Shown one piece after another: positions 24,674 through 33,719 of a DNA stretch of 64,000 nucleotides. This DNA is from Lacinutrix sp. Bg11-31 (GTDB taxonomy: Bacteria > Bacteroidota > Bacteroidia > Flavobacteriales > Flavobacteriaceae). The notes below the pieces were generated by a model, which was given only the letters and a program-made list of their open reading frames with translations, did no database searches and was not told where the DNA came from. The stretch is taken from contig NZ_CP025118.1 in assembly GCF_002831665.1 (NCBI RefSeq), forward strand, positions 1,798,001 to 1,862,000. The letters are read 5' to 3'. Position numbers and translations under genes: made by a program. Positions within the stretch are counted from its first letter, which is position 1; each line of letters opens with the position of its first letter.

Positions 24674-26300
24674 AGCGCTTAAAAAATATCCCATACTAGT
24701 TATATGTTTGTTTGTTGCGGTTATGTTACTTCCAAATTTAGACGCTTTACAGATTTCTATTATGGAAGCGAGAAACTTTATTACTGCTCGCGAAATGATA
24801 ACCAACGACCATTGGTTGTTAACCACAATGAATAACGTTGCACGTTACCAAAAACCACCTTTACCAGCTTGGTTTTCGGCTTTAGGTAGTATTTTATTTG
24901 GAACTAAAAGCCTTTTCGGCATGCGATTACCAGCCGTTTTAATGGTAATGCTTGCTGGTAGTTTTATGTATTATTTATCAAGAACTATTTTAAAAAGTAG
25001 AGCGCATAGTATTATTAATGCTTTAGTTTTAATCACTTCTTTTTATGTAATTGGAATTACTTTTGAAGCGCCTTCAGATATTTTTACACACGCTTTTATG
25101 CTTGTGACTATCTACTATTTCTATGAAAATTTTAAAATTGAAACTACCAACTGGAGATATGCTGTTTATTCTGGAATATTTTTAGGTCTTTCTATTTTAT
25201 CTAAAGGTCCTGTTTCTATTTACGCTTTATTAATTCCGTTTTTAATTGCCTATGGTTTTAGTTTTAAATACAAAAACATAAAACAAAAATTACCCTATAT
25301 ACTAAGTGCAATTGTATTAGGTTTAGCTATTGGAAGCTCTTGGTATTTGTATGTTAAATTAAAAGACCCAAACGTTTTAAACAGTACTGTTGCAAAAGAA
25401 ACAGGCACTTGGAAAAGCTATAACGTTAGACCATTTTATTATTACTGGAGCTTCTTTACACAAAGTGGCCTTTGGACTATTCCTGCTTTTATATCCTTAT
25501 TATATCCTTACCTTAAAAACCGTGTAAGCCACTATAAAGCTTATAAATTTAGTTTACTTTGGACAATTATTGCAGTGATTTTATTATCTGTTATACCAAT
25601 GAAAAAATCGCGCTATCTAATGCCTGTTTTAATTCCGTTGGCTTTTAATATTGGTTTTTATATAGACTATTTAATCCGAAAGTTTAAAGTATTAAAAGAC
25701 AAGCGCGAGACACTTCCTGTTTATTTTAATTTTGGGTTAATTGGTATTTTAGGTATTGCTTTTCCTGTAGTAATGTTTGTACTTTTTAAGGCAGAATTAC
25801 AGAATCATTTACTAACATTTATAATAGCTTCGATTGTTCTATTTGTTATTGGTGTATTGATTTTGTTTCAGCTAAAAGCAAAAGACATTAAAAACGTATT
25901 TCTACTTACAGTCCTCTTTTTTGCTTCGGTTTTTATTTTTGTATTGCCACTTTCCAAAGCTTTTAAAAATGAAAACTTTAGTAGTCTTTCTAGTTTAAAT
26001 GAAGAAAACCAACAACGTAGCATCAAACTATATGCTATTAATTACATTGCTCCAGAAACCATTTGGGATTACGGAAACGTTATTCCTGAAATTAGGCAAG
26101 AGGCTAAAGGTTATGTGTTTCCGTTGGAAAACAAATTTGGAATTCTTGTATATAAAATGAGTGCAGAAAACGAAGCCGAAATACGTGCTAATTACGAAGT
26201 AGAAGAAATGACTACTTACGATTTAAACTACTTCGGAAGCGCTTCGAACCAAAACAATCCACGTTTAAAAAGCGTGTTTTATATACTAACTAAGAAATAG
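24666..26300 (+). CDS. ArnT-like integral membrane glycosyltransferase (GT39/GT83 type)
   Basis: 544 residues with roughly 12 membrane helices. The first periplasmic loop has the acidic and basic signature of the family (ISIMEARNFITAREMI, then YQKPPLPAWFSAL). A long helical bundle and a soluble C-terminal region of about 90 residues follow. Such enzymes transfer a sugar from undecaprenyl phosphate to lipid A or another envelope lipid. It ends the operon that begins with the GT2 gene, and its last 11 bases overlap the convergent PAP2 gene. Confidence 0.88.
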   Translation: MFKALKKYPILVICLFVAVMLLPNLDALQISIMEARNFITAREMITNDHWLLTTMNNVARYQKPPLPAWFSALGSILFGTKSLFGMRLPAVLMVMLAGSFMYYLSRTILKSRAHSIINALVLITSFYVIGITFEAPSDIFTHAFMLVTIYYFYENFKIETTNWRYAVYSGIFLGLSILSKGPVSIYALLIPFLIAYGFSFKYKNIKQKLPYILSAIVLGLAIGSSWYLYVKLKDPNVLNSTVAKETGTWKSYNVRPFYYYWSFFTQSGLWTIPAFISLLYPYLKNRVSHYKAYKFSLLWTIIAVILLSVIPMKKSRYLMPVLIPLAFNIGFYIDYLIRKFKVLKDKRETLPVYFNFGLIGILGIAFPVVMFVLFKAELQNHLLTFIIASIVLFVIGVLILFQLKAKDIKNVFLLTVLFFASVFIFVLPLSKAFKNENFSSLSSLNEENQQRSIKLYAINYIAPETIWDYGNVIPEIRQEAKGYVFPLENKFGILVYKMSAENEAEIRANYEVEEMTTYDLNYFGSASNQNNPRLKSVFYILTKK

Positions 26301-26859
26301 AAGCGCGTTTTAAAATGTACTTTGCTAGTTTATAGAAAATAAATCCTGAAAACACACCAAATAGCATTCCAGAAACAATATCTAACGGAAAATGCACTCC
26401 AACATAAATTCTACTGTAAGCCACTATAACACTCCAAGTAACTAGAATAAATATTAGCTTTTTATAGTATGGTCTTAATAATAAACCTGCAAATATAGCT
26501 GCTGCCATAGTATTTGAAGAATGTCCAGAAAAGTATCCATATTTACCACAATATGCGGCAACCATTCTCATTCTATCCATTACACCTTCTGTTCCGCAAG
26601 GTCTAGAACGCATAAATCCTCTTTTAAATTGATTTGTAATTTGATCTGTAAATGTGACCATTAATACAATTACCAAGATCATTAATAACATGCCTTTTAA
26701 TCCAAATTTTTTGAACATTAAAAACAATAAAACCGCGTAAAGTGGTGCAAAAGTAAATTTATGAGTGATTATAAGCCACAAATTATCCCAAGTTTCACTT
26801 CCTAAATTATTAAGAAATAAAAAGAGTTCGTGATCTAATTCTATTAATTGTTCTAACAT
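26290..26859 (-). CDS. PAP2-family membrane phosphatase
   Basis: 189 residues with several membrane helices. The three PAP2 motifs are visible: KRGFMRSRPCG (the K-x6-RP type), YFSGHSSNT (catalytic His of the SGH motif) and SRIYVGVHFPLDI (SR-x5-H-x3-D). These enzymes dephosphorylate lipid phosphates such as lipid A or undecaprenyl pyrophosphate. Its location opposite the ArnT-like operon supports a role in envelope lipid remodelling or carrier-lipid recycling. Confidence 0.92.
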   Translation of the reverse strand: MLEQLIELDHELFLFLNNLGSETWDNLWLIITHKFTFAPLYAVLLFLMFKKFGLKGMLLMILVIVLMVTFTDQITNQFKRGFMRSRPCGTEGVMDRMRMVAAYCGKYGYFSGHSSNTMAAAIFAGLLLRPYYKKLIFILVTWSVIVAYSRIYVGVHFPLDIVSGMLFGVFSGFIFYKLAKYILKRASIS

Positions 26860-26930
26860 TTACTTTAGTTTTCGTTTAGTTAAAAGAGGTTACCAAGTCG
26901 CCAAAAATGCGCCTTTAAATCACAGTACGC

Positions 26931-27158
26931 TTAATCGTCGTAACGTGCTACTTCTCTATCGTAAAAAGCTGTTGCTTCTGCAATCATGTTTTCAGTTTCC
27001 ATTTCAAGTTCTTTTTGGTCGTGCTGATCGAAATCTTCTAACCATTCCACCTCATCATCTTCAAGGTTAATAATAAACATTGGGAATTCTGTATGGATTA
27101 CAAAAATAGCGTTTGGTAAATCTGTATTATCGCCTAGTATAAATTTTGGAAGTGTCAT
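26931..27158 (-). CDS. Small acidic protein of unknown function
   Basis: 75 residues, rich in Asp and Glu (EVEWLEDFDQHDQKELEMET), with a short hydrophobic beta stretch (IFVIHTEFPMFIINL). No motif is recognised. It looks like a conserved flavobacterial small cytosolic protein and is followed upstream by repeat-rich flanks of the four-helix-bundle gene. Confidence 0.7.
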   Translation of the reverse strand: MTLPKFILGDNTDLPNAIFVIHTEFPMFIINLEDDEVEWLEDFDQHDQKELEMETENMIAEATAFYDREVARYDD

Positions 27159-27225
27159 TTTTAGTTTTAAGTATTTAAAGTTATAAGTATTTAAAGTTTT
27201 TCTTACTCGTCCTTTGTTGAGTTAA

Positions 27226-27663
27226 AAGTGCCTAAAGTTTTAAGTGCTAAAAGTTTTTCTAACTCGAATAAATAAATTTTAAAGCTTATTTGCAATGGAT
27301 GTAAAAATAGCTAAAAGTTCTTTAGCTTCTACTCTCAATGCTTTCAATTTTATGTTATCAGTAATTTTAAGTGTTTCAATTATTTCTAACCAATAATCAG
27401 TTTCACTAGCTTCAGCTAAACTAATTTTTATTTTATTTGTAAAATCTTTAGGACTTCTAGATCTATTCGCTTCACGATAATTTGCTCCAACACTTGTACC
27501 TGACTTTGCTAATTGGTTTCTAAGCACATTATTTTCAATAGAACTAGGCATACTACTCGAAAACTTCAGAATAGCAATTGCAAACTTAATAGTTCGTTTT
27601 TCTAAAATTTTTGCAAACTCTTTATTCGTCATATTTATTTAACTTTAAATACTTTAGGCACTT
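27226..27663. repeat. 13-base inverted repeat pair flanking the four-helix-bundle gene
   Basis: AAGTGCCTAAAGT (27226-27238) and its exact reverse complement ACTTTAGGCACTT (27651-27663) bracket the gene at 27279-27632. The similarity extends outward in a looser form (GAGTTAA...AAGT). The left flank also carries direct repeats of AGTATTTAAAGTT (about 27170-27200). Confidence 0.65.
27279..27632 (-). CDS. Four-helix-bundle protein (23S rRNA intervening-sequence protein family)
   Basis: 117 residues, all helical. The typical signature is present: NVLRNQLAKSGTSVGANYRE, then SRSPKDFTNKIKISLAEASE and TDYWLEII. The same family is encoded in 23S rRNA intervening sequences of some bacteria, and stand-alone copies are scattered in Bacteroidota genomes; the cellular role is unknown. 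Here it sits between inverted AT-rich repeats, suggesting a small mobile unit. Confidence 0.9.
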   Translation of the reverse strand: MTNKEFAKILEKRTIKFAIAILKFSSSMPSSIENNVLRNQLAKSGTSVGANYREANRSRSPKDFTNKIKISLAEASETDYWLEIIETLKITDNIKLKALRVEAKELLAIFTSIANKL

Positions 27664-27674
27664 AACACTCTTAA

Positions 27675-29057
27675 CTACTTATTGTTTTCAGATGCTATCA
27701 GCTTTTTTGTAAGATAGTTAAACCTAATGTATAATAAAATGGAAGCACTCGTTAAACCTGCTAATAAACCTAACCAAATACCAAAACTACCATAAGCATC
27801 TTCTTTTCCTAAAAACCAGCTTATTGGAAAACCTATTAACCAATAGGCAACAAATGTCATTATAGTTGGAATCTTAACATCTTGCAATCCACGTAAAGCC
27901 CCTAAAACAACCACTTGAATACTATCACTAATTTGAAAAATGGCTGCTGCCAATAATAACTGAGACGCTATTGATACCACTTCCATATTATCGTCGAAAT
28001 TTACAACATCGTCAAAATCGACATAAATTCTTGGTAAATAGTCATGAAATAATGCGAATAATAGTGCAAAACCAGTAGCAAAAATAGCTCCTAAAAGAAA
28101 TAACGAAAAGGCAATACGACGTAACTCGAAGTATTGTTTTAATCCTTTTTGGTTACCAACTCTAATCATAGATGCGACACTTAATCCCATAGCTACCATA
28201 AACGTCATAGAACTTAGGTTTAAGGCTATTTGATTTGCTGCTTGAGGATTTTTACCTAATAAGCCACTTAGCCAAATAGCGGCTGTAAAAATAGCGACTT
28301 CAAAAAACATTTGCATAGCACTTGGCGTCCCTAAACTTATAATTTTACGAAGCATTAACTTATCTAAAACAAATAGTTTTATGTTGGTAACAAATGCTTT
28401 CGACTTGTCTCTTTTCTTTAATAAATACCATAAATACCAAAGCATAACAAAACGCGATACTAAAGTTCCGTAAGCTGCACCAACCATTCCCATTTCTGGA
28501 AAACCAAATTTCCCGAAAATTAATAAATAGTTTAATAATACATTTATTAAGTTACCTATAATGGTAGCATACATTGGATACTTTGTCATAGACAAACCAT
28601 CACTAAATTGTTTAAATGCTTGAAATATAATAAGCGGAATTAAAGAAAACGCCACTAAATTTAAATATGGAATAGCCAATTCTACAACCTCAATAGGTTG
28701 TTTCATTAAATACATTAATGGTTTTGCTAAAAGCACTAATAGGAATAATAAAACACCTAAAACCGAACATAAAAAAATACCGTGCTTTAATGCCGATTTT
28801 CCGCTTGCGAAGTCTTTAGCGGTATCAGATTCTGCAACTATTGGTGTAATTGCTGTACTAAAACCAATACCTATAGACATGGCAATAAACATAAAACTAT
28901 TACCTAATGATACTGCAGCCAATTCTGCTGTACCTAATTGCCCAACCATAATGTTGTCTACAAAACTAACAAAAGTGTGCCCAAGCATACCTAGCATTAC
29001 AGGTGCTGCTAGTTGCCAGTTATATTTAAACTCTTTAGTGTAATTACTCAATACCAT
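27675..29057 (-). CDS. MATE family efflux transporter
   Basis: 460 residues, 12 membrane helices in two six-helix halves. The N-terminal motif LGMLGHTFVSFVDNIMVGQL is the conserved MATE start, and FEVAIFTAAIWLSGLLGKNP lies in the second half. It exports drugs or other cations using Na+ or H+. A -7-like box TACTTTTG (29069-29062, minus strand) ends only 4 bases before the ATG, which could make the mRNA leaderless. Confidence 0.93.
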   Translation of the reverse strand: MVLSNYTKEFKYNWQLAAPVMLGMLGHTFVSFVDNIMVGQLGTAELAAVSLGNSFMFIAMSIGIGFSTAITPIVAESDTAKDFASGKSALKHGIFLCSVLGVLLFLLVLLAKPLMYLMKQPIEVVELAIPYLNLVAFSLIPLIIFQAFKQFSDGLSMTKYPMYATIIGNLINVLLNYLLIFGKFGFPEMGMVGAAYGTLVSRFVMLWYLWYLLKKRDKSKAFVTNIKLFVLDKLMLRKIISLGTPSAMQMFFEVAIFTAAIWLSGLLGKNPQAANQIALNLSSMTFMVAMGLSVASMIRVGNQKGLKQYFELRRIAFSLFLLGAIFATGFALLFALFHDYLPRIYVDFDDVVNFDDNMEVVSIASQLLLAAAIFQISDSIQVVVLGALRGLQDVKIPTIMTFVAYWLIGFPISWFLGKEDAYGSFGIWLGLLAGLTSASILLYIRFNYLTKKLIASENNK

Positions 29058-29152
29058 TTGGCAAAAGTAATGCTTAGTTTTGGTTTGTATATTTTATTTT
29101 TTCTGAATTTTATATCTAAGAAATTATAGCAATACAAACGAACGTTCCTAAT

Positions 29153-29199
29153 TTAAAAAACAATGGTGGTAATTTACCTTCCAGTAAAATACCACCATT
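29153..29199 (-). terminator. Terminator of the PLP-enzyme gene
   Basis: On the minus strand, AATGGTGGTATTTTAC pairs with GTAAATTACCACCATT around a 6-base loop and is followed by a run of T (plus-strand A at 29155-29160). It lies 25 bases after the stop of the 29224 gene. Confidence 0.88.
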
Positions 29200-29223
29200 A
29201 AATGTATTTAAATATTTATAATA

Positions 29224-31068
29224 TTAAATGCTTTCTACAAATTTTAAGAAGACCTTTTTATGAAGCTCTAAATCTAAATTTGAAGATAAAGATGCACGAA
29301 CAATATAATCCTTATCACCTTCCTTAGTTGTACCTTGAGTAGAAGTTGCTGGGATAGTCCAATAACATCCTTTTAGTTGGCCATAACTTACACAGAACTT
29401 ACTTTCGTTAGGAATTTCTGTAATCATTAAATTGATTAACTTTAAATTCAATGCTCTTTTATAAGTCTCTCTTTCTTCATCTGTATTTCCTTTTGTTGGA
29501 AGATCTAATGAAAAAACTGAAGGTGTAAAGCTTTGTTCTGCTAATGCTTCAGATACAAAATTGATTTTTGCACCTGGTAAAGCATCATGAATAAAGTTTA
29601 CAAACTCACGTGTGTTTTTATAAGCATCTACAATTCTTTGATTCATTGAAGGTAATTGCTTTGCTAGTATTTCATATTGAAAATCTGTAGCTTCATTATC
29701 GCAAAGTTCTAAATGCAATTCTATTTTCTCCATCAATGCAATAGTCTTCTTGTTACCAACACAGTAACCAGCAGTACATTTCCCACCACTTGGAAACTTA
29801 GAGCCACTAGCAAATGAAATGGCTCTTACTGAAGAAAGTATATCGTCTTCACCTAAAAAGTGAACATTTGGACAAAATGTTTGATCTAAAATAAACACAG
29901 GATCAATAGCAACTGCACCAGATTGCGTTTTACGTTCTTCACTTAAAACTGCTTTTAGTTCTATAAGATCTGGAACCTCAACTCTTGGGTTTGTTGGTAT
30001 CTCTGCAATAATATAAGGTATCGCATCTTCTTGAGCTATTTTAGCTAAAACAGTAGCAATACTTTGTACCATATCGTTATCACCATCCACTAATAAATCT
30101 ACAATCTCTACATTATCAACGCAAGCAGCAACACGTCTTGCTTGGTCATTTGTACCACCATAACAGTTAGGAGGCACTATAATTTTTATAGCTTTCCCTT
30201 TATGGTTTTCTAATGCATCGTGTATTAAACCCATTAAAATAGCATACTGTATAGACAATCCGCTTGACGCTACAAGTGGTTTTGTAACCGTACCTGTAAC
30301 TTCTTTTATAGCATCTAAAACTAACGTTTTGTTTGCCGCTCTATCATTATTTTTATTCTCTACAGAAGAATGCGCAACTAATGCTTTTAAAGCAATAAGT
30401 GCATTATCAGGCGTTATTGCAATAGTTTCTCTTCTTCTTACATGTTGAATATCCGAAATATAGTTTTCGTTCTGTGCTCCATTGACTACTAAAACACTTC
30501 CAAGTTCTGGATAAAGGCTGATGAAAAAATCAACATTTGAATTAAGAGTAATAGTACCAATTTGGTTTTCTTCAGAAATATAAATTGTGCTACCATTAAA
30601 CTTAGTAACCTCATCTATGCTTTCAACTTTTTTAAGTTCGAATTTATAACCGTAAACAGATTTTAAAATTTCAGCATTAAAATACGCTGGCAAATCTCCA
30701 ATGTAAATAATTTGCGTGTTTTTATGCTCTAAAAGGTTTTTTCTTAAAATAGATAAAACAGGAACTGTTTGAGATGAAAAACTGATTACACTATTAGCTT
30801 CTAAACCGTTTAAATTAGCAATAGCCCATTCTAACACACAAGATAATGGATGACCCAATCTAATATAATCGTAAGCTGTTGGTAAATTACTTAAAGCTGA
30901 TGTTTCAACATTATTATCGTTAAACAAACCTTCAAACTGTTCTAAAAACTCAGTTTTTGCCAAAGACTCATCGTAGATATCTAATCGGTGTGTTGTTAAG
31001 CTCAACCAATCGGTTGGCATATTTGTTAGTACATTTTCAATATAACTTAGCATTTTATTCTCTTTCAT
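29224..31068 (-). CDS. PLP-dependent enzyme of the Cys/Met-metabolism type, with long N-terminal extension
   Basis: 614 residues. The C-terminal 380 or so residues resemble fold-type I Cys/Met enzymes: VVPPNCYGGTNDQARRVA, IIAEIPTNPRVEVPDL and SFASGSKFPSGGKCTAGY, where the Lys of SGSK fits the PLP-binding lysine. The first 230 residues are an extra domain not found in ordinary cystathionine-type enzymes, which are about 400 residues. The exact substrate is unknown. The start could also be the Met at residue 6. It is followed by a strong terminator and separated by 75 bases from the nitronate monooxygenase gene upstream. Confidence 0.8.
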   Translation of the reverse strand: MKENKMLSYIENVLTNMPTDWLSLTTHRLDIYDESLAKTEFLEQFEGLFNDNNVETSALSNLPTAYDYIRLGHPLSCVLEWAIANLNGLEANSVISFSSQTVPVLSILRKNLLEHKNTQIIYIGDLPAYFNAEILKSVYGYKFELKKVESIDEVTKFNGSTIYISEENQIGTITLNSNVDFFISLYPELGSVLVVNGAQNENYISDIQHVRRRETIAITPDNALIALKALVAHSSVENKNNDRAANKTLVLDAIKEVTGTVTKPLVASSGLSIQYAILMGLIHDALENHKGKAIKIIVPPNCYGGTNDQARRVAACVDNVEIVDLLVDGDNDMVQSIATVLAKIAQEDAIPYIIAEIPTNPRVEVPDLIELKAVLSEERKTQSGAVAIDPVFILDQTFCPNVHFLGEDDILSSVRAISFASGSKFPSGGKCTAGYCVGNKKTIALMEKIELHLELCDNEATDFQYEILAKQLPSMNQRIVDAYKNTREFVNFIHDALPGAKINFVSEALAEQSFTPSVFSLDLPTKGNTDEERETYKRALNLKLINLMITEIPNESKFCVSYGQLKGCYWTIPATSTQGTTKEGDKDYIVRASLSSNLDLELHKKVFLKFVESI

Positions 31069-31143
31069 AATTTTCGTCCTTTAATTAGGAAGTTTTATAG
31101 TAATGTGATTACTCAGTAAAATAGTCTCTACAAAATTAATAGC

Positions 31144-32085
31144 TTACAAATTAACAGCATTAACCTTTGCTTCTTCAAACTCTAAAACCATTTCTTTTAC
31201 TATTTCTGCAACCGATTTAATAGTATGTATTAATCCTGCAATTTGTCCGATTTCTAATTCGCCATCTTCCAAATCACCTTCAAACATACCTCGTTTTGCT
31301 CTCGCTCTACCTAACAATTCTTTAAGTTGCTCAGGTGTTGGCGCTGTTTTATAAAGCTCTTGCAATTCGTTAAAAAACTTATTTTTAACTAAACGTACAG
31401 GCGCTAATTCTTTTAATGTTAATTGTGTATCGCCTTCTTTAGCATCTACAACTACTTGCTTAAAGGCTTGGTGTGCACTTGATTCTTCGCTAGCAACAAA
31501 ACGGCTTCCAACTTGTACGCCATCTGCTCCTAAAACCATGCAAGCTAACATTGCTTTTCCTGTAGCAATACCACCTGCTGCAATTAACGGAATTTGCAAG
31601 TGTTCCTTTACCATTGGTATTAAGGTAAGCGTTGTTGTTTCGTCGCGACCATTGTGTCCTCCAGCTTCAAAACCTTCGGCAACAATAGCATCTACTCCTG
31701 CATCTTGTGCTTTTAATGCAAACTTTACACTACTTACAACATGTACAACAGTAATGCCTCTATCTTGTAACCATTTGGTCCATGTTTTAGGGTTTCCTGC
31801 TGAAGTAAACACAACCTTTACACCTTCTTCTACAATAATGTCCATAATCTCAGGAACATTAGGATATAGCATTGGCACATTAACACCAAAAGGTTTATCA
31901 GTTGCTTTTTTACATTTTTGAATGTGTTCTCTTAATACATCTGGATACATACTTCCTGCGCCAATAAGACCAAGAATTCCAGAATTACTAGCGGCTGAAG
32001 CTAATTTCCAACCTGAATTCCAAATCATTCCTGCTTGAATAATTGGATGTTTTATATTAAAGAGTTTTGTTATTTTGTTTTGCAT
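31144..32085 (-). CDS. Nitronate monooxygenase-like flavin oxidoreductase
   Basis: 313 residues, a TIM-barrel FMN enzyme. It has IKHPIIQAGMIWNSG at the start, VVAEGFEAGGHNGRD-like FMN/substrate loop (AEGFEAGGHNGRDE), and the phosphate-binding loops IAAGGIATGKAMLA and LGADGVQVGSRFVAS. These features match the NAD(P)H-dependent flavin oxidoreductase / nitronate monooxygenase family; the related enoyl-ACP reductase FabK is an alternative. It lies upstream of the PLP-enzyme gene on the same strand. Confidence 0.87.
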   Translation of the reverse strand: MQNKITKLFNIKHPIIQAGMIWNSGWKLASAASNSGILGLIGAGSMYPDVLREHIQKCKKATDKPFGVNVPMLYPNVPEIMDIIVEEGVKVVFTSAGNPKTWTKWLQDRGITVVHVVSSVKFALKAQDAGVDAIVAEGFEAGGHNGRDETTTLTLIPMVKEHLQIPLIAAGGIATGKAMLACMVLGADGVQVGSRFVASEESSAHQAFKQVVVDAKEGDTQLTLKELAPVRLVKNKFFNELQELYKTAPTPEQLKELLGRARAKRGMFEGDLEDGELEIGQIAGLIHTIKSVAEIVKEMVLEFEEAKVNAVNL

Positions 32086-32100
32086 ACGTATTATTTTGTT

Positions 32101-32121
32101 ATTCCTGCGAAGGCAAGAGTC
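32101..32121. repeat. Degenerate ATTCCTGCGAAGGCAGGAAT-type palindrome
   Basis: ATTCCTGCGAAGGCAAGAGTC is a decayed copy of the palindromes at 50726-50743 and 50790-50809. The gap up to mnmA is otherwise occupied by a two-hairpin repeat and a CCTCGCAATGACA word (about 32298-32310). Confidence 0.5.
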
Positions 32122-32169
32122 TTTTTAATTAAACGTGATTTTTAATACTGAAAATCTATTAGAAATTAA

Positions 32170-32250
32170 AAACCGCTTTGCTTTTTTTCTTCAAACCATC
32201 CGAATTTAACTAAAGTTAAATCCACCTTCCTTCGACTAAAAGAAGGAACT
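32170..32250 (+). repeat. Two-hairpin dispersed repeat, copy 3
   Basis: TTCTTCAAACCATCCGAATT is followed by a TTTAACTAAAGTTAAA hairpin and a CCTTCCTTCGACTAAAAGAAGG hairpin. It is clearly related along its length to 51838-51921 and shares the layout of the reversed copies at 3517 and 3680. Confidence 0.75.
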
Positions 32251-32312
32251 GACGTTATTAAATTATAATTTACAATCAATAGATTACTTCGTCCTTTGTC
32301 CTCGCAATGACA

Positions 32313-33503
32313 TTAGCAAATTACTCCAGAACCAACCAATTCGTCTTCTAAATACCAAGCTACAAATTGACCTTCGGTAATTGCAGATTGTAAATTTTCG
32401 AACTCTACATATAAACCAGATTCTACTTTATGTAATGTTGCATTATCTAAAGGTTGTCTATATCTAATTCTTGCTAAAACACTTAAAGTCTCACCTGTTT
32501 TTAAAGCTAAATCTGGTCTTACCCAATGCAACTCTTCGTTAGAAACAAATAGTGCCTTTTTATATAATCCTGGATGTCCTTTACCTTGTCCTGTGTAAAT
32601 TACATTCTCTTTTACATCGGTATCAATTACAAACAAAGGTTCTACTTTACCACCAACAGATAAGCCTTTTCGCTGACCTTTAGTAAAATAATGAGCACCT
32701 TGATGTTTACCAACTATTTCTCCATCTGTAACAGCATATTCTGCTTTTCTAGACAGGTACTCCAATTCTTCTATTTTAGAACTGAAAGACTTTGGAGCCT
32801 CATTATAATGTTCGTTATCTTTAGGGATTTCTACTATAACACCTTCTTTAGGTTTTAGCTGCTGCTGAAGGAAATCTGGCAAGCGTACTTTACCAATAAA
32901 ACATAAACCTTGAGAATCTTTTTTATCTGCTGTAATTAAATCTGCTTTTGCAGCAATTTCACGTACCTCAGGTTTTTGAAGCTCTCCAATAGGAAATAAT
33001 GCTTTTGCTAATTGCTCTTGAGATAACTGACATAAAAAATAAGACTGATCCTTATTATTATCTTGTCCTGCTAATAATTGAAAAACGTCTTCTCCATCCT
33101 TCTCTACAACACCTTTTCTGCAATAATGACCTGTTGCTACGTAATCTGCTCCAAGATCTAAAGCAATTTTCATGAACACATCAAACTTTATTTCTCTATT
33201 ACAAAGTACATCTGGATTTGGTGTTCTTCCTTTTTCGTATTCATTAAACATATAATCGACAATACGTTCTTTGTATTGTTCGCTTAAATCTACAGTTTGA
33301 AAAGGGATTCCTAATTTCTCTGCAACCAACATGGCATCGTTACTATCGTCTAACCATGGGCATTCATCTGAAATTGTTACAGAATCGTCATGCCAGTTTT
33401 TCATAAAAAGACCAATAACATCATATCCTTGCTCTTTTAATAAATAAGCTGCAACGCTAGAATCTACACCTCCTGAAAGTCCTACTATTACTCTTTTTTT
33501 CAT
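32313..33503 (-). CDS. mnmA: tRNA 2-thiouridine(34) synthase MnmA
   Basis: 396 residues. The PP-loop is [16 protein letters not shown] (residues 7-22), the catalytic Cys is in [11 protein letters not shown], and further motifs are [23 protein letters not shown] and [14 protein letters not shown]. MnmA activates and thiolates U34 of tRNAs for Lys, Glu and Gln. The usual length in Bacteroidota is near 395. A perfect -7 box TATCTTTG lies at 33551-33544 on the minus strand, with a perfect 15-base dyad between it and the start codon. Confidence 0.96.
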   Translation of the reverse strand: MKKRVIVGLSGGVDSSVAAYLLKEQGYDVIGLFMKNWHDDSVTISDECPWLDDSNDAMLVAEKLGIPFQTVDLSEQYKERIVDYMFNEYEKGRTPNPDVLCNREIKFDVFMKIALDLGADYVATGHYCRKGVVEKDGEDVFQLLAGQDNNKDQSYFLCQLSQEQLAKALFPIGELQKPEVREIAAKADLITADKKDSQGLCFIGKVRLPDFLQQQLKPKEGVIVEIPKDNEHYNEAPKSFSSKIEELEYLSRKAEYAVTDGEIVGKHQGAHYFTKGQRKGLSVGGKVEPLFVIDTDVKENVIYTGQGKGHPGLYKKALFVSNEELHWVRPDLALKTGETLSVLARIRYRQPLDNATLHKVESGLYVEFENLQSAITEGQFVAWYLEDELVGSGVIC

Positions 33504-33510
33504 ATTTATT

Positions 33511-33525
33511 TCCTAAAATTTAGGA
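33511..33525. promoter_or_regulatory. Dyad in the mnmA leader
   Basis: TCCTAAAATTTAGGA is a perfect palindrome (TCCTAAA / TTTAGGA) 8 bases before the mnmA start and about 20 bases after its -7 box. It could be an operator or leader hairpin. No regulator is known for it. Confidence 0.35.
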
Positions 33526-33543
33526 CTATTTTTATAATGACTG

Positions 33544-33551
33544 CAAAGATA
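33544..33551 (-). promoter_or_regulatory. -7 promoter box of mnmA
   Basis: TATCTTTG on the minus strand matches TAnnTTTG exactly. No good -33 TTTG is seen at the normal distance. Confidence 0.5.
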
Positions 33552-33719
33552 CAAGAATATATTTTTTTTGATACATATAATCTTTTTTTCAAAACATTAC
33601 GTATATTCTGTTGAAGAGTTTAATAAAAAAGTTTAACAAAATATTTAAATATATTGTTTAATCTTTTTGTAGTTTAGTCAAACAAAAAAAATATTAACAA
33701 ACAAAAAAATCAATTAACT

